In this document: in pieces, positions 13,001 to 24,872 of the stretch
How positions within the stretch are numbered: the stretch's first letter is position 1
Layout of the letters: the number at the start of each line of letters is the position of its first letter
NCBI GenBank assembly: GCA_029339505.1
Contig: JAQISU010000036.1
Location: 8,346,501 to 8,410,500, forward strand
From: Unio delphinus
Taxonomy: Eukaryota; Mollusca; Bivalvia; Unionida; Unionidae
Reading direction: 5' to 3'
DNA: 64,000 nt
The notes under the pieces: generated by a model
Database searches by the model: none
Told to the model about the DNA's origin: nothing
What the model saw: the letters and a program-made list of their open reading frames with translations, nothing else
Program-made: the position numbers and the translations under genes

Positions 13001-16000
13001 ATCATAATTAATGCTAGATAATGAGTGTACATTAAATATGAAAGTAAGATATAGAATGGAAATTCTGTCAGCAAGATCATTTCAGGATAACCAAATGTTC
13101 AAGCATATTATTATTTTCAGGAGTTATTGACACAAGTGATTGCAGTAAAATAAGTGTCCAAAGAAATATAACATAGAGATAAGGTGTTGAAGGAAATAAG
13201 ATTATCTTTTTTTTTTTTAGCAGTATTATTATTTTCCTTCGTACATCTAAAATTGTGCGTGTTCCCCAAATTTGGAGGGTGTCTAACACTGTCGCCAGCT
13301 TTTGAGATCCCATGTGCATCACTGTTTAGCAGGTGTATGCATGTATGTAATGTATGTATGTATGTATGTGTGTGTGTGTGTATGTGTGTATATATATATA
13401 TTTCTTGCACTAAAAAGACTATATATTTACACTGAAGAAAATACAATTTTAATATATTTAATAAATTTAAAAAATGAATGTCAGTTCAGCTTAATATTTA
13501 TGGCCATTTTTGCCTTTTCTGAGCTCAAACATTTTAAGTTTTCTACTTGTCCTGCATGAGTTTTACTCATCCCAAACCATGTAATAAAATATAAATGCTT
13601 GTTGATAATAATTGGGCAGGCCTAAGTTGCGATGTGATACCCAACTTAGTGAGTGCAGATTACGAACAAATATGTTTTATGCTCGCTTTAGCCCTCAAAA
13701 GAAAAATCTAAGTGATGGTTCCATATCAGTATGTATTTTTGTATTTTATTTGTTTTTATTCTAAATTTAAAGAGCTGGTTCAGTAACAACAGTGCCCATT
13801 GAAGACAGTTCCCATGGATCACATAATTCAGATGGTCACATAGCTGCAACATTTTCTATGAATTCATTTGGAACTAAAGGAATAGGTAACAAAGTTGTAC
13901 TGCATACTATTTAAAGTCTTAACCTGTTTGTTAAAGTGAGAGTTCATTTGCATTAACTTAATAAATTCAGATATATTAATGTGCATATATAGATATGTGT
14001 GTGTATGTGTGTGTACCATATACATTATATACTCAATTTACCTTTCTTGCAGGCATGCTAAACGAAACACAATAAATTCAGAAGATGTCAAGCTACTTGT
14101 GAGGAAGAGTCCAAGACTGGTAAGTAAAATATGGTAAGAGACAGAATTTTAAGAAATGAGGAAAAGAAAGAGATGGAAGGTTTAAATTTAAGATCAACAG
14201 CATGAGTCTGGTGAACAAAAAGTTCCAAATATTTTCTTCATCTTGAAAAGAGAAATTACACAAAATAATAGAAGAATTATGGATTATAGAACAATGGTAT
14301 CAGGTCAAAATTATATATTATATCAATGGGATGATATTAATTAAAAGCTTTTTTGGCAAACTTAGTCATGGTAAAGAAATTTCAGATCTTAAAAGAACCT
14401 TGTGTGAAGGCAAGTCAATGTTTGAGAAATGAAACTAGCCCTGTTTCTGGTGAATATATAGTTGAATTCTACAAATTCCTTTTGAAAACTAGCCCTGGGT
14501 GTGATGAATTTATAGTTTAATTCTGCAAATTGTTTATGAAAGATCAGGGAAGTTTTCTCTTTAGGTCTCGAAGCAATGGGTACAAAATGCAACATTTGCC
14601 AATATTTAAGTTTTTTTTAAATCATTACATGCATTCAGAAAGAAGATAAAGACAAGAAATTTATTTAAAAAATATGGACTCCAGTCTCGCTATTTAAAAT
14701 AGATGTCAAGTGCAGGTTTGGTGTGTTATCCGTTTATAGTATTGTACAAGTCCCACTTGTCAAAGGGTAAGTGTTAAGTTCCACTTTGTCAAGGAGTATT
14801 GTCCAATATATAATAATAATAACTATAACCCACTCCCTTTTGGTACTCGTTATCTAAGAGAATACCGCCCATGATATAATTGCCTGGTTCCAGTATGAGA
14901 ATAGATAGAGTAAACTGAGCAGGTATATTGAACAAAAAACTACGAGCCCCTGTAAAAATAAAGAAACAATTTAATCACGTACATACACAATTATGAAACT
15001 TCTTTCATTAGGAATACATGCTGTTTAGAAATAAAACTTTCACTGAATTACAATAAAATTTGAAATCGATTTAAACAAATTAGCCGATCTATTCCTGATA
15101 GCTTTAAATCATCATAGGATCGAGTGGTACAATCAGAGTCAATGCCTTGTTCGATTTTCATAACCTGCTATTCCTCGATCCTCATTAACTGTTCAATTCA
15201 ATGTGGTTCTAGAAGACCCTTTCGTCAGTCTCTAGATAATCTGCACCCGTGGATGTTTCTGCTCGATTCCGGACTTTCCACTGTATCATGCGCTCACTGC
15301 AATTTCCGTTTCCCAATTACTTTTCCAAAGTGTTTGTCACAATTTACGTAACTTCAAGATCTTTCGAAAAGTTATTTTCTCCCTTTCAAAAGAAAATTAA
15401 AACAACCAAAGTCTCTCGTTACAATGGTTACAGTTGAGACTTTCCATTATTTCTGGTTCGGAAATCATAACAACTTAACGGCTAGTAATTAACTACACCT
15501 GTTCTCAAATGACTGTAGTTAAACAATTGCTAATTATACATCAAGGCTTTGAATTCAGGCCCTGCCTTAACCCTTAAAGTGCGTGTCGCGACTATAGTCG
15601 CGCTGTTGTTTGTGGTCCCGTAGTGCGTGTCGCGACTATAGTCGTGCTTGAGGTGAGCAACACTGATCGCATTCTCTTACTTCATCTTGCCATAAATGCC
15701 TGTAAAACTAAATTTGATTGGTTTAAAAAGGCCCGGAACGAGCATTTTGCAGTATTTTACTATATTATTAACGATGTAATTTTACAAATGCTCGGTTCTA
15801 AACACATGGTACTTGTGCAAAGTAAAATGGCCGACGCTGAATACGACGGTGATTTCTTGCAACAAATATTTGCTTCTGATAGTGATGCTAATAGTGATTT
15901 TGTATAATTTGAGAATAATGACATTATTGGAGCAAGCGAGGTATTGATGGAAATACACATGAATGATTTTGAGCCAGGAGTTTACGTGGAACTGGAGTCG

Positions 16001-19000
16001 GATGTACATGCTCGCTTGACGTGAAAAGATGGCGCGCCTGTCAACCCCCATTCACTGGTAATTAAAAATAATTAAATGTCGAGATGGTGAAAAATGAACG
16101 TACGGACTATTGAAGACTTTTTCTTAGATGACGAACTATTGCATCTGATAGTAGATCAAACAAATCGTAATGCAGATGAGAGAGTTCATGGGGCAGACTT
16201 GAACGAAAAAAGTCGCATGAAGAAATGGCGGCCTGTCTTATCTGAGCATCTAAAACGTTTTCGCATCGATTAAAACAATGGGTTTGGTACATATGTCAGT
16301 TCTCGAATCCTAAGGAGCTTTTGATGATGTGATATCAACCGCATACTTCAGCAAAAAAAAATAAGTATGGGATAGATTTCAAGCTATTCCAAGCAATTTA
16401 CACCTGTCAGACAGTGAGAACAATTAAGGTGACTCTTCTCACAAAATTGGCCCAATGATTGAACAAAAATAAAGCCGTTGCTGAGGTTTAATCACCAGAT
16501 ATGGACCTCTGTTTGATGATATTATAATAAATAACAGGTGATAGTTTTTCATGAATATTAATTGCTGACTGGAGGGTTTAAACATACCTCTGACATTAAA
16601 TGGAGTGGATTTTTGCAAAACTGTCACCCTTCCTTTACCTGTGATTTTCACAATTTATATATTACATTGTGACAGACATAACATGTGCATGGTTGGACTA
16701 CTAAAGAATATAACATTTCTTGGATATATTTGAACTTTTCCATCAAAAACAAACAAAAATACTGATGAAATACAATTATAACTTGTCATTTTACCTGTAT
16801 TTACACCTGTACCTGCAAATATGTTAAACCTACACGTGTCTTGATGCTAATCTTAAAGTATAGACACATGCCATCATTTTTTATATAGGGTTTGTCTATC
16901 AATAGTGTATATTTAATGAAATACATGCAATTTAAAGACTGTGCAGTTTTCTTCTTTTCTCCCCTGAAACAATTCAGCACTGAGGGACCTTTTACTGTAA
17001 AACAATGCAGCACTTTAACGGTTAATTTACACAGCACATAAATTGAATACATTCGCTAAATCATCTATGAAATCAAAATTCGGTGAATTCACATGTATTC
17101 TCGTAACCCATTAAATAATGTAATACATTACATTCTTAGAACCTAATCATAATGCAAACAAGATGATAAATTCAAGAATTAACGTAACACTTCTTATTCA
17201 TAACATAGCATAGTGTTTTACGACATAATTAACACTATGTCATTCTTAACTAAGAATTAAGGTAAGAATTCCAATTCATAATTCAAAAGCACATTATACA
17301 AATGTATCAAATGAAATCATGCAAACCTGTAAACTAAAGCAAACATCATATAAATTGCATCAACAATATACATGTACATGGAATTGTGACAGTACCTTTG
17401 GGTTTTTGGTGTGTCCCTCCCTTAGTTTGGCGGGTTTTTCTGGACCACGATTTCTTAACGGACGTATTTCTCTCAACTGGATTCTAGTAAATAATTCTAT
17501 CTCTGGTTCTTCTCTTGCGGAGAAATTTTCAGACTAATTATAGTTTTCAATAAGGAGATATTAAATCCTACGAAACTTCATGTGGAAAACACCCCTTATT
17601 TAACCGTTACCAATCAGAATCAAATGTATTTTCCCCCGCTTTAATCTAAGAGTCACTTACGTCCTGTCAACCTGACATGCTTTTTTTAAGTAACAGAATC
17701 CCTGCGTTTTCTCAAGTCTGACACTTTTCATGAAAAATGAAACGTTAAAATGTCGATAGCAGTCAGTCTGATTGCTGAATAAACATGGTTTAATTAGTAC
17801 AACGGTCACACTCTACTATACAGACTCCCCTTTTGACACGGCGTGTCTTCATAAATCTAACTAATGGTACGCTGGCCTCAACTAATGTTTAATTAATAGA
17901 TCTCCTGAAATTTGCCCCTTCACAATAGATTACTAGATTGCTACTAGGGTAAAATAAATCTATCCTTTTGTCATTAAAGGCAACAAAAGAGTTTTTTTCC
18001 TGTCACTTCCGATTGAATTACTTTTTGAAAAGATTTGCTCAGCCTTGTGTCAAGATGATCTTAGGCATACAAATTTGCAGAAGGACATACATCATGTGCT
18101 GAGAGCTGCTGCTGGAGCAAAAAAATTAGAATCTATTTCTGAATCGGATGCTTTGTTATTCTTAACCGCAGTGCAACCCATGACTTGGAGAGACGTAATG
18201 TCGGCCCTTTTCTTCAGCAGTTGAACTTGAAGTGGCATCAGATTGAGATTTTGATATGTAAAGCTGATGAGGGATTTTCCAAACAGACATGACTCTTTGT
18301 TATTGAATTTGCTATATAACATGCCTTTTTCATTTCCATAAAATACTGTTTTTGCTTGTGCTCTTCTGCACAGTGCAGATTTTACATTTTTGTGTCTTTG
18401 TATGTTGAGGTCATGCGAGTTCTGCCCAGAGGCTGGGAGATGTTACAAATAAAAAGTGTTTTAAATCTTCAGAATATAGAATCATTAGATAGTTTACAGC
18501 AATCTGAACACAATACACTTTAAATTTTAAAAATTGATAAATAAATGGCCAAGATGTTGAATTATTAATATTTGCGGCTGTATTTGCTGTTGACCAATTC
18601 GGTGTAGATTGTTAATTTTGGAGGTCTGCTACATCATTATATTAGATAATTGAGTTCCCACAAAAAGTGAGCAAAGTCTCTGTATAGAATGTAAGAGATT
18701 TGGAAAGTTAGACTTAAACTGCAGTTAGTTTCAATAATATCAACTACTTAATTTGGCCATTTATGCAATTTGACAATTTTGAAAAAAATTACAGCATTTT
18801 ATGAAGAAGATTTTTACCCATAACTTTTGAACCAGATGAGGTAGACGTATAATTTTTTTTTTGTTCTGTTTGTTTCATAAAGGCTATCTATTGGTTATAA
18901 AATCCACACAGAATTTCTAAGTTGAAATTTTGGCTGCCAATTAGATAAATTTTGAAAAGCTTTTTGTTTGGTTGAATGTGACATTTTGGAAAATGATCTG

Positions 19001-20140
19001 AAATCATTCAATTTTCAGACACGATCTTTCTCCATTTTAAGCTTAATTCCACTTTTTTTTTACAAGAAAATTGGATTCTCGATTTAGTCGAGTTGAGTTT
19101 TTAAAAGACAGTCAGTTTGGTCCCATTTTGCAGTGATCCTTGTAATGTATTCATTTCGTATATTAACACATGATTGTTGTAAATAATATTCTGACTGGTC
19201 AAATGTTTGTACTTTGCATCTCAAGGATTTGAGAGAAATCAGTACACAAAAAGTTTGAAAAAATTAATGGAAATGAAGATGGCTGAAGTAGAAAGTCATT
19301 GGAAATGTAGTTGTTCATTTCATAAGAAAACAACTGGCATGTTGTGGTCCTTGGAAGAAATATCTTCGGAATTATGCTAAAGATAATGGTTACAGTTAGG
19401 AGCAGTCACCAGCACATCCAAATGAAGCTGCATACAGAGAAATTTAATATCAGAATCCCAAATTACAGCCAATACAAATGGTGCTTGACAGGAAAAAAAT
19501 TGCCTCTTGTTAACAAAAAGAGATTGAACACAGCCAACAATGTCATTGGTGTCAAAAAGGAAAGCAGATTAACTATTCAAAGAGCTAGAGGGGTTTATCA
19601 ATGTCAACAAGTTGTTTCCATTGGAAAAAAGACAATTTATATGATTATTTGTATATAGTTGTTGTATTTGGGTGTTTTTTTCTTCAGATTCTATTCTGAA
19701 GAAAAAAATGTGTATGATAATATTTGCAGCAAAAAATGACAAATTGTTATGACTGAAATTACATTGTGTACACTGACATGCAGATATAATTATTTCAGCA
19801 CTAATATTTTGAGAATAGGTTGACTTGATCATGAACATTGTGAAAGTCTTCAAGTATTGTTGAAAGTTTTTTAGGTTTTTTCAAATGAATTTTCTTTGGA
19901 ATTTGCAGTATATTAAGTTCCCATCAGAATCAGTTTTGTATGAGTGTACAATTGTATTTAAATCCATGGAACTTTGGTCATCGAATTTCAAAACTTTGTT
20001 TTGTCTTGCAGTTGAAGCACATCAGTGAATTAAATGATCAGTTAATGGCGAAGAAGGGAGAAACAAAGAAGAAAGGAAGAAAACCAAAATCTACATCTTT
20101 AGCTGTCACAGAAGTTGAGGAAGAAGATAGCAGATCGTAG
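10018..20140 (+). CDS. CENPS: centromere protein S / MHF1 (four exons)
   Basis: CENP-S is a small histone-fold protein. With CENP-X (MHF2) it joins the constitutive centromere network in the nucleus, and with FANCM it acts in DNA repair. Exons: 10018-10062 (15 codons, ATG in strong context ACAATGG, donor CAG|GTTATT); 11221-11378 (acceptor TTTCAG|CGG, donor AAA|GTTAGT); 14053-14119 (acceptor TTGCAG|GCAT, donor CTG|GTAAGT); 20012-20140 (acceptor TTGCAG|TTG, stop TAG 20138). Phases agree at every junction (0, 2, 0) and give 132 residues, close to the ~138 of the vertebrate protein. Exon 2 holds the family signature RLKAAVHYTTGRICQEVA and CEQFAFDLELFA. Exon 3 gives HAKRNTINSEDVKLL, the end of the histone fold. 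Exon 4 adds LKHISELNDQL, a lysine-rich stretch and an acidic tail. The weakest part is exon 1, whose donor lacks G at +5. No inactivating change is seen. Confidence 0.93.
11666..11989 (+). mobile_element. tRNA-derived SINE, family A (in CENP-S intron 2)
   Basis: The head has a Pol III box A-like GTGGCCTAGTGGTTGGAG and a box B-like GGGTTCAATAACTGG. A conserved body follows (GTTAGTGTTAGGACTGG, GTGTCAGGATAATGTGACTG, ACTATAAACTGCC, CATCGTAGCGATATGACTG), then AAAAATCCTAATCAC and a CA-rich tail. It is flanked by perfect 15-bp duplications CCTTGTAGTTTACAA at 11651-11665 and 11990-12004, the mark of LINE-driven insertion. Other copies lie at 39973, 52674 (minus) and 62353. Confidence 0.93.
13334..13400. 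repeat. compound (GTAT)n-(TG)n-(TA)n microsatellite
   Basis: Short GTAT, TG and TA runs within CENP-S intron 2. Confidence 0.95.
14430..14550 (+). repeat. two-copy ~60-bp direct repeat in intron 3
   Basis: The phrase GAAACTAGCCCTG...GTGAATATATAGTTGAATTCTACAAATT is followed by AAAACTAGCCCTG...ATGAATTTATAGTTTAATTCTGCAAATT. This is a tandem duplication just downstream of exon 3. Confidence 0.7.
15571..17021 (+). mobile_element. piggyBac-type transposon, decayed, 1.45 kb
   Basis: The element is flanked by the piggyBac target TTAA at 15567-15570 and 17022-17025. Its ends match as inverted repeats: 5' CCCTTAAAGTGC and 3' GCACTTTAACGG (reverse complement CCGTTAAAGTGC). A 25-bp subterminal sequence containing CGCGACTATAGTCG occurs twice at the 5' end (15579-15603, 15623-15647). 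The first copy holds a perfect 16-bp palindrome CGCGACTATAGTCGCG at 15587-15602. Inside are remnants of a transposase gene. The length, far below that of an autonomous element, shows internal deletion. It lies in CENP-S intron 3. Confidence 0.85.
15827..16430 (+). pseudogene. piggyBac-like transposase, N-terminal fragments
   Basis: Three in-order pieces of a DDE transposase can be read on the + strand. The first starts at the ATG at 15827 with an acidic N-terminus (MADAEYDGDFLQQIF, then FASDSDANSDF) and hits a stop at 15905. The second, 16094-16272, has DDELLHLIVDQTNRNADE and KKWRPVLSEHLKRF, the start of the piggyBac family domain. The third, about 16365-16430, gives VWDRFQAIPSNLHLSDSENN, matching the segment that precedes the first catalytic aspartate in the family. 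Frame changes and stops separate the pieces. The catalytic core and C-terminal cysteine-rich region are gone, so no active enzyme can be made. Confidence 0.8.
17022..20011. other. rest of CENP-S intron 3
   Basis: AT-rich intronic sequence downstream of the piggyBac relic. It includes an unassigned open stretch at 17958-18221 and a 104-codon open frame at 19344-19658, neither with a recognised domain. Confidence 0.5.
17958..18224 (+). other. unassigned open stretch inside CENP-S intron 3
   Basis: About 88 codons are open on the + strand between the stops at 17955 and 18222, with protein-like composition (PIELLFEKICSAL, then QKDIHHVLRAAAGAKKLE and TAVQPMTWRDVMSAL). There is no in-frame start near the beginning. 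It could be a fragment of an old inserted gene or retrocopy, or chance. I do not recognise the family. Confidence 0.25.
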
Positions 20141-20970
20141 TGGACAGAGTGGATCTGATTCAGATTTCTGTCAGGGCTACATACAGATGGGCTAATGTAC
20201 AAGTATGCTACTGTACAGATGGGCTAATGTACAAATAAGCTACTGTATGATGGGCTACTGTAGAAATAGCTTATTGTACAAAAGATACATGACTTTATTT
20301 CTACAGCTGTATCTGAAGGGGATCAATGGATTATTAAAGTATATTTTTAAATCTTTCATCACACCAGTTCATATAACCATAAGGAGACTTTGTAGGTACG
20401 ATTTTCCCATGGAATCCAGCTCAAGTAAATTCATTTATGAAGATGCAGAATGTGACTTTAAAACATTTATTAGTAATGTTTAAAAAATTGATTTTGTCTT
20501 TATGCTTCACAAAAATGATCATAAAGTCTGTTGGAATCTCTTTATTATAGGTTAGTGTGCTGGACTCGTGACCACAAGGGTGAAAGCTTGAATCCTACTA
20601 TTGGAATGTCCAGTGTCGGCTGATGTGTCCGTGTACAAGATACTTAATCCAATTGTCTCACCACTCAATAACCTACTGCCTAACCAAGTCTACTTTAAAA
20701 GTTTTTTATCATGTGTTACAACTGGGAATACACAATTAATATGAACTGTTACATGATTGTCTATGACTAAATGATCGTTTCTAATGCAGGGGAATTTAAG
20801 TTTAGGTATTATAAGGAATAACATAAAATGGGGAAACCTAAAACAAGATTGAGTGCAGCTACTCTAATATATGTGCTGACGAACATAATGCCTGTATTAC
20901 CGTGGCATTTTTTCTACGGTGTAGGAGCCTTAAGTAGCAACAGCAATATTGTGTTCGTCAATGCAATAAA
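20141..20970 (+). promoter_or_regulatory. CENP-S 3' UTR region with candidate poly(A) signal
   Basis: Downstream of the stop at 20138-20140, a short imperfect repeat built on GATGGGCTAATGTACAAATA runs through 20185-20290. A canonical AATAAA lies at 20965-20970 (GCAATAAAAACTTTTGTTG). Whether the transcript extends that far is inference. Confidence 0.4.
20550..20700 (+). mobile_element. tRNA-derived SINE-like sequence, family C
   Basis: GGTTAGTGTGCTGGACTCGTGACC resembles a tRNA box A and anticodon arm. GGTGAAAGCTTGAATCC is a decayed box B. Downstream GATGTGTCCGTGTACAAGAT and ACTTAATCCAATTGTCTCACC resemble the 'TGTCCTTGGGCAAGACACTTAATCC' body shared by many animal SINEs. No target duplication was found. 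Confidence 0.5.
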
Positions 20971-21429
20971 AACTTTTGTTGTACAAAGGAATTTGCTTGT
21001 TCTTTGCAAATGTCACATTTGGGTATATTATTTTCTCGGCTGGCTATCAAAAATATTTTAATATATATTTTTAAATTTTTTAAATTGTAAATTTGCTTCA
21101 AGAGTAATAGTCTTTTCTGCCTTTATAATATTGATGGTACTATTTCAGTGTGTCAGTTCTTAGGGCAATGATAAAATAGCCTGTTGTCACTCTTTATAAT
21201 GTATTAAATGGAAAATCTTGACAGCCATTGAGCACGAAAAAAAACCCAATAATGATAATACTTCATGTTGCTTATGTCTTATTTATTGTATGTTTCCCAG
21301 GCAAGTTGTGCCCATGCTAGCTCAAGGCCAAAACAGTCCATGTATGCATATTGCCTAATTTTAGCATAGTATATGTTTTGCATTGGTAATGAAATGGGCA
21401 TCATATGTAAACAATGAAGTAAACCATAA

Positions 21430-23100
21430 ATACACCTTAACAAATGTTAAGAGAGAGAGTGTATGGATTATCACAATGTCTACCAGAGAGAGTGTGGATT
21501 ATCACATGTTTACCAAAGTGAGAGTATGGATTATCATAATGTTTTCCAAAGTGAGTGTATGGATTATTACAATGTTTACCAAGTGAGTGTATGGATTATC
21601 ACAATGTTTATCAAGTGAGTGTATGGATTATCACTGTTTACCAAGTGAGTGTATGGATTATCACATGTTTATCAGAGTGAGAGTGTGGATTATCACAATG
21701 TTTACCAAAGTGAGTGTATGGATTATCACAATGTTTACCAAAGTGAGTGTATGGATTATCACTGTTTACCAAGTGAGTGTATGGATTATCACAATGTTTA
21801 TCAAGTGAGTGTATGGATTATCACAATGTTTACCAAGTGAGTGTATGGATTATCACTGTTTACCAAGTGAGTGTATGGATTATCACAATGTTTATCAAGT
21901 GAGTGTATGGATTATTACAATGTTTACCAAGTGAGTGTATGTATTATCACAATGTTTATCAAGTGAGTGTATGGATTATCACAATGTTTACCAAGTGAGT
22001 GTATGGATTATCACTGTTTACCAAGTGAGTGTATGGATTAACACAATGTTTATCAAGTGAGTGTATGGATTATCACATGTTTACCAGAGTGAGTGTATGG
22101 ATTATCAAAATGTTTACCAGAGTGAGTGTATGGATTATTACATGTTTACCAGAGTGAGTGTATGGATTATCAAAATGTTTACCAGAGTGAGTGTATGGAT
22201 TATTACATGTTTACCAGAGTGAGAGTAAGGATTATCACAATGTTTACCAGAGTGAGAGGATGGATTATCACAATGTCGATCAGAGAGAGAGAGTGTATGG
22301 ATTATCACATGTTTACCAGAGTGAGAGTATGGATTATCACAATGTTTACCAAGTGAGTGTATGGATTATCACAATGTTTACCAAGTGAGTATGGATTATC
22401 ACAATGTTTACCAAGTGAGTGTATGGATTATTACATGTTTACCAGAGTGAGAATATGGAATTATCACAATGCTTAACAGAGTAAGTGTATGGATTATCAC
22501 AATGCTTACCAGAGTGAGTGTACGGAATATCACAATGTCTACCAGCGTGAGTATGGATTATCACAGTGTTTACAAAGTGAGTGTATGGAATATCATTATG
22601 TCTATCAGGGAGAGAGAGAGTGTATGGATTATCACGTTTACCAGAGTGAGAGTATGGATTATCACAATGTCGATCAGAGAGAGAGAGTGAGTGTATGGAT
22701 TATTACATGTTTACCAAGTGAGTATATGGATTATCACATGTTTACCAGAGTAAGAGAATGGATTATCACAATGCTTACCAGAGTGAGTGTACGGAATATC
22801 ACAATGTCTACCAGCGTGAGTATGGATTATCACAGTGTTTACGAAGTGAGTGTATGGATTATCACAATGTCTATCAGAGAGAGAAAGAGTATGGATTATC
22901 ACGTTTACCAGAGTGAGAGTATGGATTATCACAATGTCGATCAGAGAGAGAGAGTGAGTGTATGGATTATTACATGTTTACCAAGTGAGTATATGGATTA
23001 TCACATGTTTACCAGAGTGAGAGTATGGATTATCATAATGCTTACCAGAGTGAGTGTATGGAATATCACAATGTCTACCAGCATGAGTATGGATTATTAC
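21430..23100 (+). repeat. ~33-bp minisatellite with a higher-order repeat
   Basis: About fifty variants of GTATGGATTATCACAATGTT followed by TACC(A)AGAGTGAGT repeat every 30-37 bp. Near the right end a longer pattern repeats: the marker CGATCAGAGAGAGAG occurs at 22671 and 22938, a 267-bp higher-order period. The 227-codon open frame at 22489-23172 is a by-product of a period near a multiple of three and is not taken as a gene. Confidence 0.95.
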
Positions 23101-23860
23101 CAAATTGATAACTGCCCAGTAAATCCTAATCACAATAAGCAGCTTGTCTCAGTATTATTACTTGTGAAATGAAACCAGCGATGTTATTTTTGGACATTAA
23201 TTTGATTACATATAGTTTTAGGTCTTGTTAATACTGCATAGCATTACCCATCCCAATTGTCATTTTGCCTTGGAAAATTAATGCCACTATATTTTCATAT
23301 TTGGTTTTACCAGTATAATTAAAATTTGACAAAATTTTCATTCTTTTTCTCAAATGTAGTCGGTTATGCAGACATCGGCTTCATGTCACTCCAGCATTCA
23401 GATGTTGATTTTGAAATTGTGCTACATTTTGTTTTTTTTACTTGAAATATAACCGTTTAAGTAGTTGGGGTTTAAGTATTTTTTGTTATTAGTCAAACTT
23501 GCTGATGTTTTTCTGCTGTCCATTAGTATAGAGCTGTAATAGCAGTATAGTTGTCACTCTACAAATATTACATAATTTTTCTGTAAAAATCTAATCTCAT
23601 GCAAATTTGAAACTTGGTAATGACTAAAGATAAATTTTAATGCATTGTTTGAAAACTGGTTGTAGATTGTGTAAAGTCTACGTACCTTAAATATAGCTTC
23701 ATTCATGACTTAATATCAGTTATTATTCTGACATAAATAATAATTTATAATACTATATTGATTTCAAGTCTGAAATGGGTTTGTAAGTTGAGCATATCTC
23801 CAACAGAAGCAGAATTTAAGTCTGAGAGAAGTTTCAAATCTTTTGTCTCACATGAGTCCC
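23101..23860. other. no gene recognised
   Basis: AT-rich sequence between two minisatellites, with no coding or mobile signature. Confidence 0.5.
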
Positions 23861-24872
23861 TAAGCTGAGCTTAAGCCTCACATGAGTTCCTAAGCTGAGC
23901 TTAAGTCTCACATGAATTTCTAAGCTGATCTTATGTCTCACATGAGTTTCTAAGCTGATATTCTGTCTAATGTGAGCTTGTAAATTGATCTGAAGTCTAC
24001 CATGAGTTTATAAGCTGAGCTTAACTCTGACATAAGCTGAGAATAAGTCTCACATGAGTTTGTCACCAGAAAATAAGTTTGACATGAGTTTGTAAGCTGA
24101 GAATAGGTCTTGTATGAGTTTATATGCTGAACAGGTCTCACATGAGTTTATAAGCTGAGAATGTCTCACATGAGTTTGTAAACTGAGAATAAGTCTCACA
24201 TGAGTTTGTAAGCTGAAAACAAGGCGCACATGAGTTTGTAAGCTGAAAATAAGTCTTACATGAGTTTGTAACCAGCAAATAGGTATAACATGAGGTTTTC
24301 AGCAGAAAATAAGTTTTACATGCGTATACATGCTGAAAATATGCATGGCATGAGTTTGTGAATTGACCTCAAGTCTAATCAGTTTGTAAGTGAAGCTAAA
24401 GTATTAAACAAGTTTGTAAGCTAATCTTAAGTGTTGCTTGAGTTTGTAAGTGTTGCATTACTTTGTAAGCTGGTTGTAAGTGTTGCATTAGTTTGTAAGC
24501 TGGTTGTAAGTGTTGCATTAGTTTGTAAGCTTGTTGTAAGTGTTGCATAAGTTTGGAAGCTGGTTGTAAGTGTTGCATAAGTTTGTAAGCTGATAGTAAG
24601 TGTTGCATAAGTTTGTAAGCAGTTGTAAATATTGCATGACCTTGTAAGCTCGTTGTAAGTGTCAATAGTTTGTAAGCTGGTTTTAAGTGTTGCATGAGCT
24701 TTTAAGCTGGTTGTAAATATTGCATGATTTTGTAAGCTTGTTGTAAGTGTTGCATTAATTTGTTAGCTTGTAAATGTTTCATGAGGTTGTAAGCTTGTTG
24801 TAAATGGTGTTTGTAAGCTGATTATAAATGTTGCATTAGTTTGTAATTTTGTTTTAAGTGTTGCATGAGTTT

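Noticed and set aside
22489..23172. 227-codon open frame with a repeated MDYHNVYQSE-like motif
   Set aside because: It lies wholly in a DNA minisatellite whose period is near a multiple of three. Other frames give equally regular repeats, and there is no start context or domain.
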